8,238 bases of DNA from an uncultured Actinomycetes bacterium (GCA_903953195.1 CAJBIS010000366.1:1-8238); one strand, 5' to 3'; positions 1-6,892 are shown, counted from the first letter of the stretch. Made by a program: numbers and translations. The notes: generated by a model not told the origin, from the letters alone.

Positions 1-918
1 GTCTGCTGGTACGCCGTCCCGGCGGTCGTCCCGAGCGTCGCGTGGATGGCGCGGAACCTCTCGGTCTCCGACACGGCGATGGGCCCCCGGTTCCCGTCGT
101 CGGTCGGGCCGGCGGCGAACGTGGCCGCGGCGTTCCGGACCATCGCCAAATTCGTCACGTCGATCCCGGCCGGTCCGAACCTGCCGCTCGCGCTGCTCGG
201 TGTGGTGATCGTGGGCGTGGTCGTCATCAGCGTGCTGCGCACCCAGCGGCCCGAGCGACCCGAGCCGTTCACCCCGCGGCTCCTCGACGCCGCGTCCGGA
301 CCGGTGGGACTGCTCACGATCTTCACGGCGGGCTTCATGGGGCTGATGGTGGTCAGCCGTTCGATCGTCGGGTTCGACGACCTCGACATCCGATTGCTCG
401 CGCCCTGCATGATTCCGGTGGCACTGCTGTTGCTGCGCTGGGTCGAACTCACCTTCCTGGAGCGGGCTCGCGGACGAGGCGTGGGCTGGACGATCGTCGG
501 CGTGTGGTTGGGCGCGCAGGTCCTGGTGACGCTGGCGCTGCTCGGCCCGGCGAACTCGTTGATCGCGGACAGCGGGTACAACGCGGCGCGAGCCGTCGCC
601 GCCTCGCAGAGTCCGGCGATCGCCGCGCTGCCTGCGGACTGCGTGCGCTACTCGAACAACTCCGCCGACCTGTACCGGTCGGGCATCGAGGCCGCGATCA
701 GCCCACGCCGCAACGAGTACAAGAGCGATCAGGCGACCAACGACCTCAGCGAGCTGGGCCGACGTGTCGCCGGCGGGGAACGCGTCTGCCTGATCTGGGT
801 CGACTACACCGAGGACGACGAGTACCACAGCCTCGATGACCTGCGGACCGTGGCGGGCCTCGAGAAGGTGGCCACCGAGGACGGGGTCACGACGTACGTG
901 CTCGCCCCCAGGCGCTGA
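1..918 (+). CDS. GT-C-like polytopic membrane glycosyltransferase, C-terminal part (5' end outside window)
   Basis: The frame is open from base 1 to the TGA at 916-918, giving 305 residues and no natural start, so the gene begins upstream. Hydrophobic segments lie near residues 1-14, 61-79, 100-118, 130-148 and 161-181. A soluble, probably exterior domain of about 124 residues follows, with cysteines at 214 and 263 that could form a disulfide. An AWM..RN motif (residues 14-19), GPRFPS (28-33) and LDIRLLAP (128-135) match motifs of the gene at the right end of the window in order and spacing. That gene has the acidic first-loop motif of GT-C enzymes. GT-C proteins move sugars from polyprenyl-phosphate carriers at the outer face of the membrane. 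The catalytic N-terminal part is not in the window, so the glycosyltransferase call comes from the paralogue. Substrate is unknown. lhgO starts 13 bp downstream, which suggests co-transcription. Confidence 0.7.
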   Translation, partial: VCWYAVPAVVPSVAWMARNLSVSDTAMGPRFPSSVGPAANVAAAFRTIAKFVTSIPAGPNLPLALLGVVIVGVVVISVLRTQRPERPEPFTPRLLDAASGPVGLLTIFTAGFMGLMVVSRSIVGFDDLDIRLLAPCMIPVALLLLRWVELTFLERARGRGVGWTIVGVWLGAQVLVTLALLGPANSLIADSGYNAARAVAASQSPAIAALPADCVRYSNNSADLYRSGIEAAISPRRNEYKSDQATNDLSELGRRVAGGERVCLIWVDYTEDDEYHSLDDLRTVAGLEKVATEDGVTTYVLAPRR

Positions 919-921
919 ACC

Positions 922-925
922 GGAG
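922..925 (+). promoter_or_regulatory. Ribosome binding site deciding the lhgO start
   Basis: GGAG sits 6 nt before the GTG at 932, inside the 13-bp gap after the upstream stop. It supports the GTG start over the in-frame ATG at 836, and it supports translation from a shared mRNA. Confidence 0.6.
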
Positions 926-931
926 CGACCG

Positions 932-2137
932 GTGACCCGACCCGAGACCTCGGTGGTGGTCGTCGGCGCCGGTCTCGTCGGCCTGGCGACGGCGCGTGCG
1001 GTCCAACAGCGCCTCGGCATCACCGACGTCGTCGTGCTCGACAAGGAGGCCGCGCCGGCGCGTCACCAGAGCGGGCGGAACTCCGGCGTCACCCACTCGG
1101 GCATCGCGTACGCGCCCGGGTCCGACAAGGCCCGGCTCGCCGTCCGGGGCCGGGCGCTGATCGAGGACCACTGCCGGGAACGTGAGCTCGCGTTCCGGCG
1201 CTGCGGAAAGCTGATCGTTGCGACCCGACCGGCCGAACTGCCGGCGCTCGACGAGCTCGAGCGCCGGGCCCGAGCGAACGGGGTTCGCGTCGAACGGCTC
1301 CGGGGTGTCGAGGTGTCCCGAGTCGAACCCCACGCTGTGGGACTCGCCGGCCTGCACGTCCTCGACACCGGCGTCGCCGACTTCCCGGCCGTCGCCCGCT
1401 CGCTCGCCGACGAGCTCGTCGAGGCCGGCGGTGCACTGCTCACCGGTCACCGGGTCGACGACATCACCGTCGACGGCGGCGCCGTGCAGGTCGAGACGTC
1501 CGGCGGCAGCGTGCGCGCCGAGTGGCTCGTCAACTGCGCCGGCCTGCAGAGCGACCGGATCGCCGCCATGTGTGGCGCACGCACCGACGTGCACATCGTG
1601 CCGTTCCGAGGCGACTACCTCGATGTGCTCCCGCCCGCCGCCGACCTGGTGAGGTCGCTGATCTACCCGGTCCCGGATGTTCGGTGGCCATTTCTCGGCG
1701 TGCACCTGACCCGGTCGATCGACGGCGCGGTCCACGCCGGGCCGACCGCGGTGCTGTCACTCGGCCGCGAGGCCTACGACCGGCAGCCCGTGGCTCGTGA
1801 CGCCGTCGAGCTGCTGCGCGATCGGGCGTTGTGGCGGCTGGCCCGCCGGTACTGGCGGACCGGGCTGGCCGAAGCCGTGCGGTCGCGTTCGACGAACCGT
1901 GTGGGCGAGGATCTCCGCCGCATGGTGCCGGACCTCGACACCGCGTCGCTGCGACCGGCAGCACCGGGCATCCGGGCGCAGGCGCTGCGCTCCGACGGAC
2001 GACTCGTCGACGACTTCGAGTTCGCGACGTCACCGCGTTGCGTCCATGTCCTGAACGCACCCTCGCCCGCGGCGACGGCGTCGCTCGCGATCGCCGAGGT
2101 GGTCGCCGACCGGCTGGCTGACGCTCGGGGCGACTGA
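932..2137 (+). CDS. lhgO: L-2-hydroxyglutarate dehydrogenase/oxidase (FAD-dependent)
   Basis: A 401-residue FAD oxidoreductase of the DAO superfamily, close to the usual family length of about 400-420. The FAD-binding GAGLVG lies at residues 12-17. It is followed by the family block HQSGRNSGVTHSG at 45-57, FRGDY at 225-229, LIYPVPD at 243-249 with the WPFLGVHLTR stretch just after, and LNAPSPAATASLAI at 374-387. These blocks are characteristic of LhgO/L2HGDH. The family oxidises L-2-hydroxyglutarate to 2-oxoglutarate and passes electrons to the membrane quinone pool, removing a product of promiscuous dehydrogenases or completing glutarate/lysine breakdown. The GTG at 932 is chosen because GGAG lies 6 nt upstream and the GxGxxG fold begins right after it. 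An upstream ATG at 836 would overlap gene 1 by 83 bases and add 32 residues of low-complexity sequence. No lysine or glutarate gene is nearby, so a housekeeping repair role is the simplest inference. Confidence 0.93.
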   Translation: MTRPETSVVVVGAGLVGLATARAVQQRLGITDVVVLDKEAAPARHQSGRNSGVTHSGIAYAPGSDKARLAVRGRALIEDHCRERELAFRRCGKLIVATRPAELPALDELERRARANGVRVERLRGVEVSRVEPHAVGLAGLHVLDTGVADFPAVARSLADELVEAGGALLTGHRVDDITVDGGAVQVETSGGSVRAEWLVNCAGLQSDRIAAMCGARTDVHIVPFRGDYLDVLPPAADLVRSLIYPVPDVRWPFLGVHLTRSIDGAVHAGPTAVLSLGREAYDRQPVARDAVELLRDRALWRLARRYWRTGLAEAVRSRSTNRVGEDLRRMVPDLDTASLRPAAPGIRAQALRSDGRLVDDFEFATSPRCVHVLNAPSPAATASLAIAEVVADRLADARGD

Positions 2138-2163
2138 GTCGGACGACCGCTCCGGAAAACGAC

Positions 2164-2193
2164 CGACGGGAGGACCCGGAGGTCCTCCCGTCG
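2164..2193. terminator. Perfect 13-bp stem-loop, probable bidirectional terminator
   Basis: Left arm CGACGGGAGGACC (2164-2176), loop CGGA (2177-2180) and right arm GGTCCTCCCGTCG (2181-2193) pair without a mismatch. The hairpin lies 26 bp after the lhgO stop and 84 bp after the stop of the minus-strand phasin-like gene. On the minus strand the stem is followed by GGTCGTTTTCC, a short T run. On the plus strand no T tract follows, so it would be a U-less, stem-only terminator for lhgO. Its position between convergent genes fits termination from both sides. Confidence 0.75.
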
Positions 2194-2203
2194 ATGGGCC
2201 GTG

Positions 2204-2227
2204 CTCCGCCGAGGGGGGGCGACGGAG
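2204..2227. other. Second potential stem-loop, G7 loop
   Basis: CTCCG (2204-2208) pairs with CGGAG (2223-2227), and CG (2210-2211) pairs with CG (2220-2221). There is one C/A mismatch (2209/2222). The loop is A followed by seven G residues (2212-2219). It starts 10 bp after the perfect terminator-like stem. It is probably part of a composite terminator, but it is weaker and could be chance in GC-rich DNA. Confidence 0.4.
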
Positions 2228-2233
2228 TCGGCG

Positions 2234-2265
2234 GTTCGTCAGCGGTGGGGGGAACCGCTGCGAAC
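2234..2265. terminator. Third stem-loop, just past the phasin-like gene stop
   Basis: GTTCG(T)CAGCGGT (2234-2246) pairs with ACCGCTGCGAAC (2254-2265): 12 pairs with a single bulged T at 2239. The loop is GGGGGGA. It lies 12 bp beyond the stop of the minus-strand gene ending at 2278, so it is the first hairpin that gene's transcript would form. No T run follows on the minus strand, so termination may be shared with the stem at 2164-2193. Confidence 0.5.
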
Positions 2266-2277
2266 GATCTGGCTGGT

Positions 2278-2595
2278 TCAGGCCGCCTTGACGGTGGCCT
2301 TCACCGACGAGCGGTCGAGGAGCTGATCGGTGACCGGGGCGGCAGCCTTGGCGGCACTCGCGGCGACCGTCTTGGTGGTGCTGACCACCTTGGTGGCGAA
2401 CTTGGCCTGGTTGTCGATCAGCTCGGCCGGCGTGGGGAGCTTCTCGGCGAACGGGACCGACGGAAGGTCGCTGCGGCGCTCGACGACGAAGTCGACGACG
2501 GTGCCGACGGCGTTGGAGACCGGCTGCTTGAGGCTCGAGATGACCTCGATGATGCGGTCCTGGATGTCGGTGATGGGCTCGAGGATCGTGTCCAT
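2278..2595 (-). CDS. Small helical phasin-like / HBHA-like protein of unknown function
   Basis: A 105-residue protein with no signal peptide and no membrane segment. The N-terminal half (residues 3-40) looks like amphipathic helix. A proline-containing link follows, with LPTPAELIDN at 53-62. The C-terminal half (63-105) is rich in Ala, Lys, Val and Thr. Proline-flanked helices with an AELI(D/E)N block followed by an Ala/Lys tail recall actinobacterial phasin-like and heparin-binding-hemagglutinin-like proteins, which coat polymer or lipid granules or bind surfaces. This is a resemblance in style, not a firm family match. The ATG at 2595 is chosen because GCAGG lies 7 nt upstream. A longer reading frame to 2694 adds a Cys/Arg-rich stretch that does not look like protein. 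It is transcribed divergently from the peroxiredoxin gene and has hairpins beyond its stop. Confidence 0.65.
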   Translation of the reverse strand: MDTILEPITDIQDRIIEVISSLKQPVSNAVGTVVDFVVERRSDLPSVPFAEKLPTPAELIDNQAKFATKVVSTTKTVAASAAKAAAPVTDQLLDRSSVKATVKAA

Positions 2596-2618
2596 GGGAG
2601 TACCTGCTCTCAGTCGTG

Positions 2619-2690
2619 GGGGATGTGCTAACTGTAGCAAGCAGATGCGAACTCGGGTAGTCATCGACGGGCGACAGTTGTCACATCCCC
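2619..2690. repeat. 17-bp inverted repeat in the divergent intergenic region (candidate shared operator/promoter element)
   Basis: On the minus strand 2635-2619 reads ACAGTTAGCACATCCCC. On the plus strand 2674-2690 reads ACAGTTGTCACATCCCC. The two match at 15 of 17 positions, face opposite ways and are separated by 38 bp. Each arm points toward one of the divergent genes: the phasin-like start is 23 bp beyond the left arm and the peroxiredoxin start 72 bp beyond the right arm. This symmetry suits a transcription-factor site or promoter motif duplicated for both genes. The regulator is not identified. Confidence 0.5.
2626..2639. promoter_or_regulatory. Palindrome TGCTA-N4-TAGCA, candidate operator
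   Basis: TGCTA (2626-2630) and TAGCA (2635-2639) are exact inverted repeats around ACTG. The site overlaps the left arm of the larger inverted repeat and lies 30 bp upstream of the phasin-like start. On the minus strand it contains TACAGT, which fits a TANNNT -10 element. The equivalent place in the right arm has a smaller dyad, GACA-GT-TGTC (2673-2682). Function is inferred from position only. Confidence 0.3.
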
Positions 2691-2750
2691 ACAATGGCGG
2701 GACTCTTGCCCGCCGGCGGATACCTGACTAACTTGGTCGGGAATCAACTC

Positions 2751-2756
2751 GAGGAG
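2751..2756 (+). promoter_or_regulatory. Ribosome binding site of the peroxiredoxin gene
   Basis: GAGGAG lies 6 nt before the ATG at 2763. It fixes this start against an in-frame ATG at 2694, which lacks a comparable site and would add 23 residues not typical of the family. Confidence 0.7.
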
Positions 2757-2762
2757 CACGCC

Positions 2763-3398
2763 ATGAGCATCCGACTGGGCGACGACGCCCCCAACTTCAC
2801 CGCCGAGACCACCCAGGGCACGATCGACTTCCACGACTGGAAGGACGGCAGCTGGGCGGTGCTGTTCTCACATCCCAAGGACTTCACGCCGGTGTGCACC
2901 ACCGAACTCGGCGCAGTCGCGAGCCTCGGCGACGAGTTCGCCGAGCGGGGCGTCAAGGTGATCGGCCTGTCGGTCGACCCGGTCGACTCGCACCTCGAGT
3001 GGGAGCAGGACATCGCCGAGACGCAGGGCGCCGCGGTGAACTTCCCGATGATCGCCGACCCGGACCGCGCCGTCGCCGACCTCTACGACATGATCCACCC
3101 GAACGCGAACGACACGCAGACCGTGCGATCCGTGTTCGTGATCGGTCCGGACAACAAGGTGAAGCTGATGCTCACCTACCCGGCGTCCACCGGCCGGAAC
3201 TTCGACGAGCTGCTCCGCGTGATCGACTCCCTGCAGCTCACCGCCCGCCACCAGGTGGCCACGCCCGCCAACTGGAAGCAGGGCGGCGAGGTGATCATCG
3301 GTGCCGCGGTCTCGGACGAGGACGCTGCGCAGCGTTTCCCCGACGGGTGGCGGGCCGACAAGCCGTACCTCCGCTGGGTGGCTCAGCCGGCTGACTGA
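2763..3398 (+). CDS. 1-Cys peroxiredoxin, Prx6 type
   Basis: A 211-residue cytosolic thiol peroxidase that reduces hydrogen peroxide and organic hydroperoxides. The active-site block PKDFTPVC spans 38-45, giving the PxxxTxxC signature with peroxidatic Cys45. Thr42 and Arg122 (in TVRSVFVIG) complete the catalytic set. Cys45 is the only cysteine, so the enzyme must use an external reductant, as 1-Cys members do. The length and the long C-terminal extension (about 150-211, with TPANWKQGGEVIIG and the final KPYLRWV) fit the Prx6 group rather than short AhpE or BCP enzymes. It is divergent from the phasin-like gene and shares with it the mirrored upstream element. Its last 16 bases overlap the end of the convergent cyclase gene. 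Confidence 0.93.
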   Translation: MSIRLGDDAPNFTAETTQGTIDFHDWKDGSWAVLFSHPKDFTPVCTTELGAVASLGDEFAERGVKVIGLSVDPVDSHLEWEQDIAETQGAAVNFPMIADPDRAVADLYDMIHPNANDTQTVRSVFVIGPDNKVKLMLTYPASTGRNFDELLRVIDSLQLTARHQVATPANWKQGGEVIIGAAVSDEDAAQRFPDGWRADKPYLRWVAQPAD

Positions 3399-6300
3399 CG
3401 GGCCGCACCGAACCCGCCGATGGTTCGGTAGACCTCGCGCCAGCGGGTGTCGGTGAGGCCGAGCACGGCCAACCGACGCTCGCTGTCGTCGAGGGCATCG
3501 GTGGCGTCGCGGCCACTGGCCTCGAGCCGGACCGCTGCAGCGAGTCCGCACAGCGCGTGGGCCACCTGGTCATCCGTGGCATCGGCGACCGACCGGGCCC
3601 GGTCGAGCACCGGGTCGCCGGACTCGCCCGGATCGAGCAGCGCCAGCGCCAGATCGGCGGTCACCTGATCCAGATGGGTCGCCCGCTCGAGCGTTGCGAA
3701 GCGCACCGCCGCGTCGATCGCGCCGTCGACGTCGCCCGCGGCGGCGAGCACCACCACCATCGACGACATCGCGAACGCGGAGTCGGTCCACGAGTCCGCC
3801 TGGGACCTGACGATGGCCAGCGCCTCGTCCGTGCGGCCCATCTGCGTGAGGGCGAGCGCCAGGATGGCCGACTCCTGATCGAGTGGGACCGGGCTCTCGG
3901 GTGGTCCGACGCCGGCGTCGAGATCGGCGACCGCACTCTCCGGTCGACCGATCTGCACCTCGGTGGACCGGGTGACGCTCCGGGCGAACCCGACCGACGT
4001 CACCGCGCTCTGCGTGCGCGCCTCGGCCAGCAGTTCGAGTCCGTACTCGACGTTGCCCGCCATCACCTCGGCGCGACCGGCCACCGAGAGCGCCTGTTCG
4101 AGTCCGACCGGGTCGCCGGCGGCGCTGAGGGCCGTGACCGCGAGGGCCGCCTCCTCGCTCGACGCACGGGCCTGACCGCGCCACAGGCGGATGCCGGCGC
4201 GCACGACGTGCATCATCCCCTCGCCGTAGCGATCGCCACGACGCTCACTGGCCCGGAGCACCGCATCCGCGAGCACGGTGGCGCGGTCCAGGTCGCCCTG
4301 CAGGAACGAGAGGTAGGCGAGCAGACCGTCGGCCCAGGCCAACCCGCCGGCGTCACCGACCTCCTCGAACGCCTCCCGCGAGGACGCGAGCGTCCGCTCC
4401 GCCACGTCGAGTCGTCCGTCGCTGAGCGCGATCCACGCCAGGTTCTGCAACGACCACGCCTCGCCGCGGCGGTCGCCGATGGCGCGGAACGCGTCGAGCG
4501 CCGCGGCGATCGGATCCTCGGCGCCACGCTGGTCGCCACGGAGGAGTCGGGCCATGCCGCGCTGGCGGAACGCCTCGGCCCGCCCCCGCACGTCACCGCG
4601 GCCGTCGTAGAGGTCGAGCGCCGCGTCGATCTCCTCCTCGGCGAGGAGGACCTCACCGCCGCGGGACGCGGCCGCCGCCAGGCTCAGGTACGCCTCGGCC
4701 TGGGCGCCCGGGTCCTCGAGCCGTTCCGCCTCGGCCATGGCCAGCGACGCGTCCTCGCGGGCACCCGGCGTCATCCACTGCTCGACCCGCGAACGTGAGC
4801 GGCCGATGAAGGCCTGGAACCGCTGCCGCGCCGCGTCCTCGCCGACGAGCTCGAGCACCTGTGTGTAGAGCCGCTCCGACTGCGGGTACGCACCCGCCTG
4901 TTCGGCCCGTCGACCGGCGATCAGCGCCCACAGCACCGCCCGGTCCAACAGCTCGGGCTCGACCTCGCCCTCCCGGCTGAGACTGAGCCGGGCCGCCTCG
5001 ATGTAGTGGCGTGCCACCGTCTCGACGTCGCGGTCGTCGCTGTCGTCGGGATCGAGGTGTTCATCGAGATAGCTGGCGATGCCCAGGTGTCGGGTCATGC
5101 GGTCGCGGCGGGTGAGGCGCGTGTACGCCACCTCACGGACCAGATCCGAACGGAACGCCCAGTCGCTGCCGTCGAGGGTGAGGACGTCCTTGTCGACCAG
5201 CGACTGCACGACGTCGCTCACGTCGTGCTGGGCCCGCAGCGCCGCCGCGGTCTCGAACAGCACGGCGACGGGACCGGACGCACCCCACACGGCGGCGTCC
5301 TCGAGGACGTGCTGCTCCTCGGCGGTGAGCCCGTCGACACGGGCGGCGACCAGACCGCGCAGCGTGTCCGGCAGCGACTCGGTGATCGCCGGCGCGGGTT
5401 CGGACGCGGTGTCCGCGTCGACGCGTGGCGCCGTGCCGACGAGCGTCACCAACTCCTCGAGATAGAAGGGGTTACCACCCGAACGGTCCAGCAGCGCCTC
5501 CCGGTCGACCGGGCTGAGCACCGACCCGCCGAGCGCGTCGAGCAGTGTCGCCGAGGCATCACGGTTCAGCGGCGTGAGGTTCAGCACCATCGCGTTGTAG
5601 CGGCCCCACTTGGGCGTCCACCGGTCCTGCAGGGAGCGGCGGGCCGTCGCCACCAGCACGAACGGCTGGCGGGCGAGCTGGACCGACAGGTCGTCGAGCA
5701 GCTCGAGCACCATCTGGTCGGCCCAGTGCAGGTCGGCGAGTCGCACCATCATCGGCTGACGGCGCAGCACCCCCTCGAGGAAGCGCAGCAGCGCGCCGCT
5801 CGCCTCGGCCCGGGCCCGCGTGCCGTCGAGTCGACGCAGCGGCGTGTCGTACCCCATCAGATGCAACAGCCCGTCGACGATCGCCACCTGATCGGCCACC
5901 GAGGCCTCGTCGCCGCAGAACTTCTCGACGACACGACCTGTCTGCGCCCGCGCCGAGTCGATCGGGTCGTCACGGCCGATCACGCAACCGGCCCGGAGCG
6001 CCTCGGCCACCGGCCACCACGGATTGGCCTCGCCGTAGGGCACACACCGACCGGCGACCTCGATGACACCGTCGGTCGCCTCCACCACGGCAGCGAGCTC
6101 GTTCGCCAGTCGGGTCTTGCCGACGCCCGCCTCGCCGACCAGCACGACGTGCAGCCCGCGCCGCGACGTGATCGACAGGTGCACCGCGTTCGTGAGCACC
6201 GACATCTCGGCGTCGCGGCCGATCAGCGGCGTCACCAGGCGACGGGGACGGTGACCGGGCGGCAGGATCGCCGCACGCGCCACCCAGACGTTGACCGGCC

Positions 6301-6892
6301 GCTCCCGACCACGGGCGACGAGCGCGCCGCGTGACTCGTAGTCGATGACCTCACTCGTCGCGAGGTACGTGCTCTCACCCACGAGCACCTCGTCGGGTCC
6401 GGCGAGCGTCTGGAGTCGCGAGGCGGTGTTCACGACGTCGCCCATGGCGGTGTAGTCGCCCCCGGCGCTGAGGGCACCCACGAGCACCTCGCCGGTGTTC
6501 ACCCCGATCCGCATGCGGATGCCCGCGTCGCTGGCCTCGGAGTACTCCGCCAGGGACTCCTGCATGCGCAACGAGGCGCGCACCGCCCGTTCCGCATCGT
6601 CCTCGTGCGCCACGGGCGCGCCGAACAACGCGACGATCGCGTCGCCGAGGATCTTGTCGACCCGGCCACCGAAGGCGGTCACGTCGCGCACGAGGTGCTC
6701 GAACGCGTCCTCGACGAGGCGCTTGACCTCCTCCGGGTCACGCTGCTCCGAGAGCGCCGTGAAGCCCACGAGGTCGGCGAACAACACCGTGACGACACGA
6801 CGTTCCTCGGTCGGCGCCCGCAACGCCTGGCCACACGACCAGCAGAAGCGCGCACCGACCGCACACTCGGCTCCGCAGCTCGGGCAGTTCAT
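3383..6892 (-). CDS. Zinc-ribbon, class III nucleotide cyclase, STAND/AAA ATPase and TPR signalling protein
   Basis: A 1169-residue soluble protein. Residues 3-20 form a zinc ribbon (C3xxC6, C17xxC20). Residues 31-180 are a class III cyclase with metal Asp40 (FADLVGFT) and Asp84 (LGDAIVALFG), base-selecting Lys80 and Thr148, and transition-state Asn155 and Arg159 (VNTASR). The set looks complete, and the Lys/Thr pair fits class IIIb adenylate cyclases. From 222 comes an ATPase with Walker A GEAGVGKT (253-260), Walker B-like VRLADLHWAD (383-392) and GGNPFYLEEL (472-481), as in MalT/AAA_16 proteins. From about 650 on, Ala/Leu-rich paired helices look like tetratricopeptide repeats. No LuxR-type DNA-binding domain is seen at the C-terminus. 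It probably makes cAMP in response to a ligand or partner sensed by the ATPase-TPR part; this is inferred from architecture. The ATG at 6892 is chosen because the zinc ribbon begins at once. The frame runs on to 7003 but into the divergent gene. Confidence 0.9.
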   Translation of the reverse strand: MNCPSCGAECAVGARFCWSCGQALRAPTEERRVVTVLFADLVGFTALSEQRDPEEVKRLVEDAFEHLVRDVTAFGGRVDKILGDAIVALFGAPVAHEDDAERAVRASLRMQESLAEYSEASDAGIRMRIGVNTGEVLVGALSAGGDYTAMGDVVNTASRLQTLAGPDEVLVGESTYLATSEVIDYESRGALVARGRERPVNVWVARAAILPPGHRPRRLVTPLIGRDAEMSVLTNAVHLSITSRRGLHVVLVGEAGVGKTRLANELAAVVEATDGVIEVAGRCVPYGEANPWWPVAEALRAGCVIGRDDPIDSARAQTGRVVEKFCGDEASVADQVAIVDGLLHLMGYDTPLRRLDGTRARAEASGALLRFLEGVLRRQPMMVRLADLHWADQMVLELLDDLSVQLARQPFVLVATARRSLQDRWTPKWGRYNAMVLNLTPLNRDASATLLDALGGSVLSPVDREALLDRSGGNPFYLEELVTLVGTAPRVDADTASEPAPAITESLPDTLRGLVAARVDGLTAEEQHVLEDAAVWGASGPVAVLFETAAALRAQHDVSDVVQSLVDKDVLTLDGSDWAFRSDLVREVAYTRLTRRDRMTRHLGIASYLDEHLDPDDSDDRDVETVARHYIEAARLSLSREGEVEPELLDRAVLWALIAGRRAEQAGAYPQSERLYTQVLELVGEDAARQRFQAFIGRSRSRVEQWMTPGAREDASLAMAEAERLEDPGAQAEAYLSLAAAASRGGEVLLAEEEIDAALDLYDGRGDVRGRAEAFRQRGMARLLRGDQRGAEDPIAAALDAFRAIGDRRGEAWSLQNLAWIALSDGRLDVAERTLASSREAFEEVGDAGGLAWADGLLAYLSFLQGDLDRATVLADAVLRASERRGDRYGEGMMHVVRAGIRLWRGQARASSEEAALAVTALSAAGDPVGLEQALSVAGRAEVMAGNVEYGLELLAEARTQSAVTSVGFARSVTRSTEVQIGRPESAVADLDAGVGPPESPVPLDQESAILALALTQMGRTDEALAIVRSQADSWTDSAFAMSSMVVVLAAAGDVDGAIDAAVRFATLERATHLDQVTADLALALLDPGESGDPVLDRARSVADATDDQVAHALCGLAAAVRLEASGRDATDALDDSERRLAVLGLTDTRWREVYRTIGGFGAARQSAG

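Noticed and set aside
887..1735. Minus-strand open frame of 282 codons opposite lhgO
   Set aside because: lhgO motifs on the plus strand are unambiguous, and this frame shows none of its own.
2131..2141. CGAC-TGA-GTCG dyad around the lhgO stop codon
   Set aside because: A 4-bp stem with a 3-base loop is too short to matter and is expected by chance in GC-rich sequence.
2739..2744. GGGAAT, like the -35 element of SigR/SigH oxidative-stress promoters, upstream of the peroxiredoxin
   Set aside because: Its partner GTT would fall at or after the ATG at 2763 and is absent, and the hexamer lies only a few bases before the ribosome site. It cannot drive this start.
2694..2762. N-terminal extension of the peroxiredoxin from an ATG at 2694
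   Set aside because: The ATG at 2763 has a good GAGGAG site and matches the usual family N-terminus. The upstream stretch overlaps the regulatory region.
3557..4798. Plus-strand open frame of 413 codons opposite the cyclase gene
   Set aside because: It is antisense to the TPR part of a recognisable protein. The composition is Arg/His/Gly-rich with no motif, which is typical of a shadow frame in high-GC DNA.
5006..6334. Plus-strand open frame of 442 codons opposite the ATPase part of the cyclase gene
   Set aside because: Same reason: the minus strand carries Walker A and other ATPase motifs here, while this frame is His/Arg/Gln-rich and has no domain I recognise.
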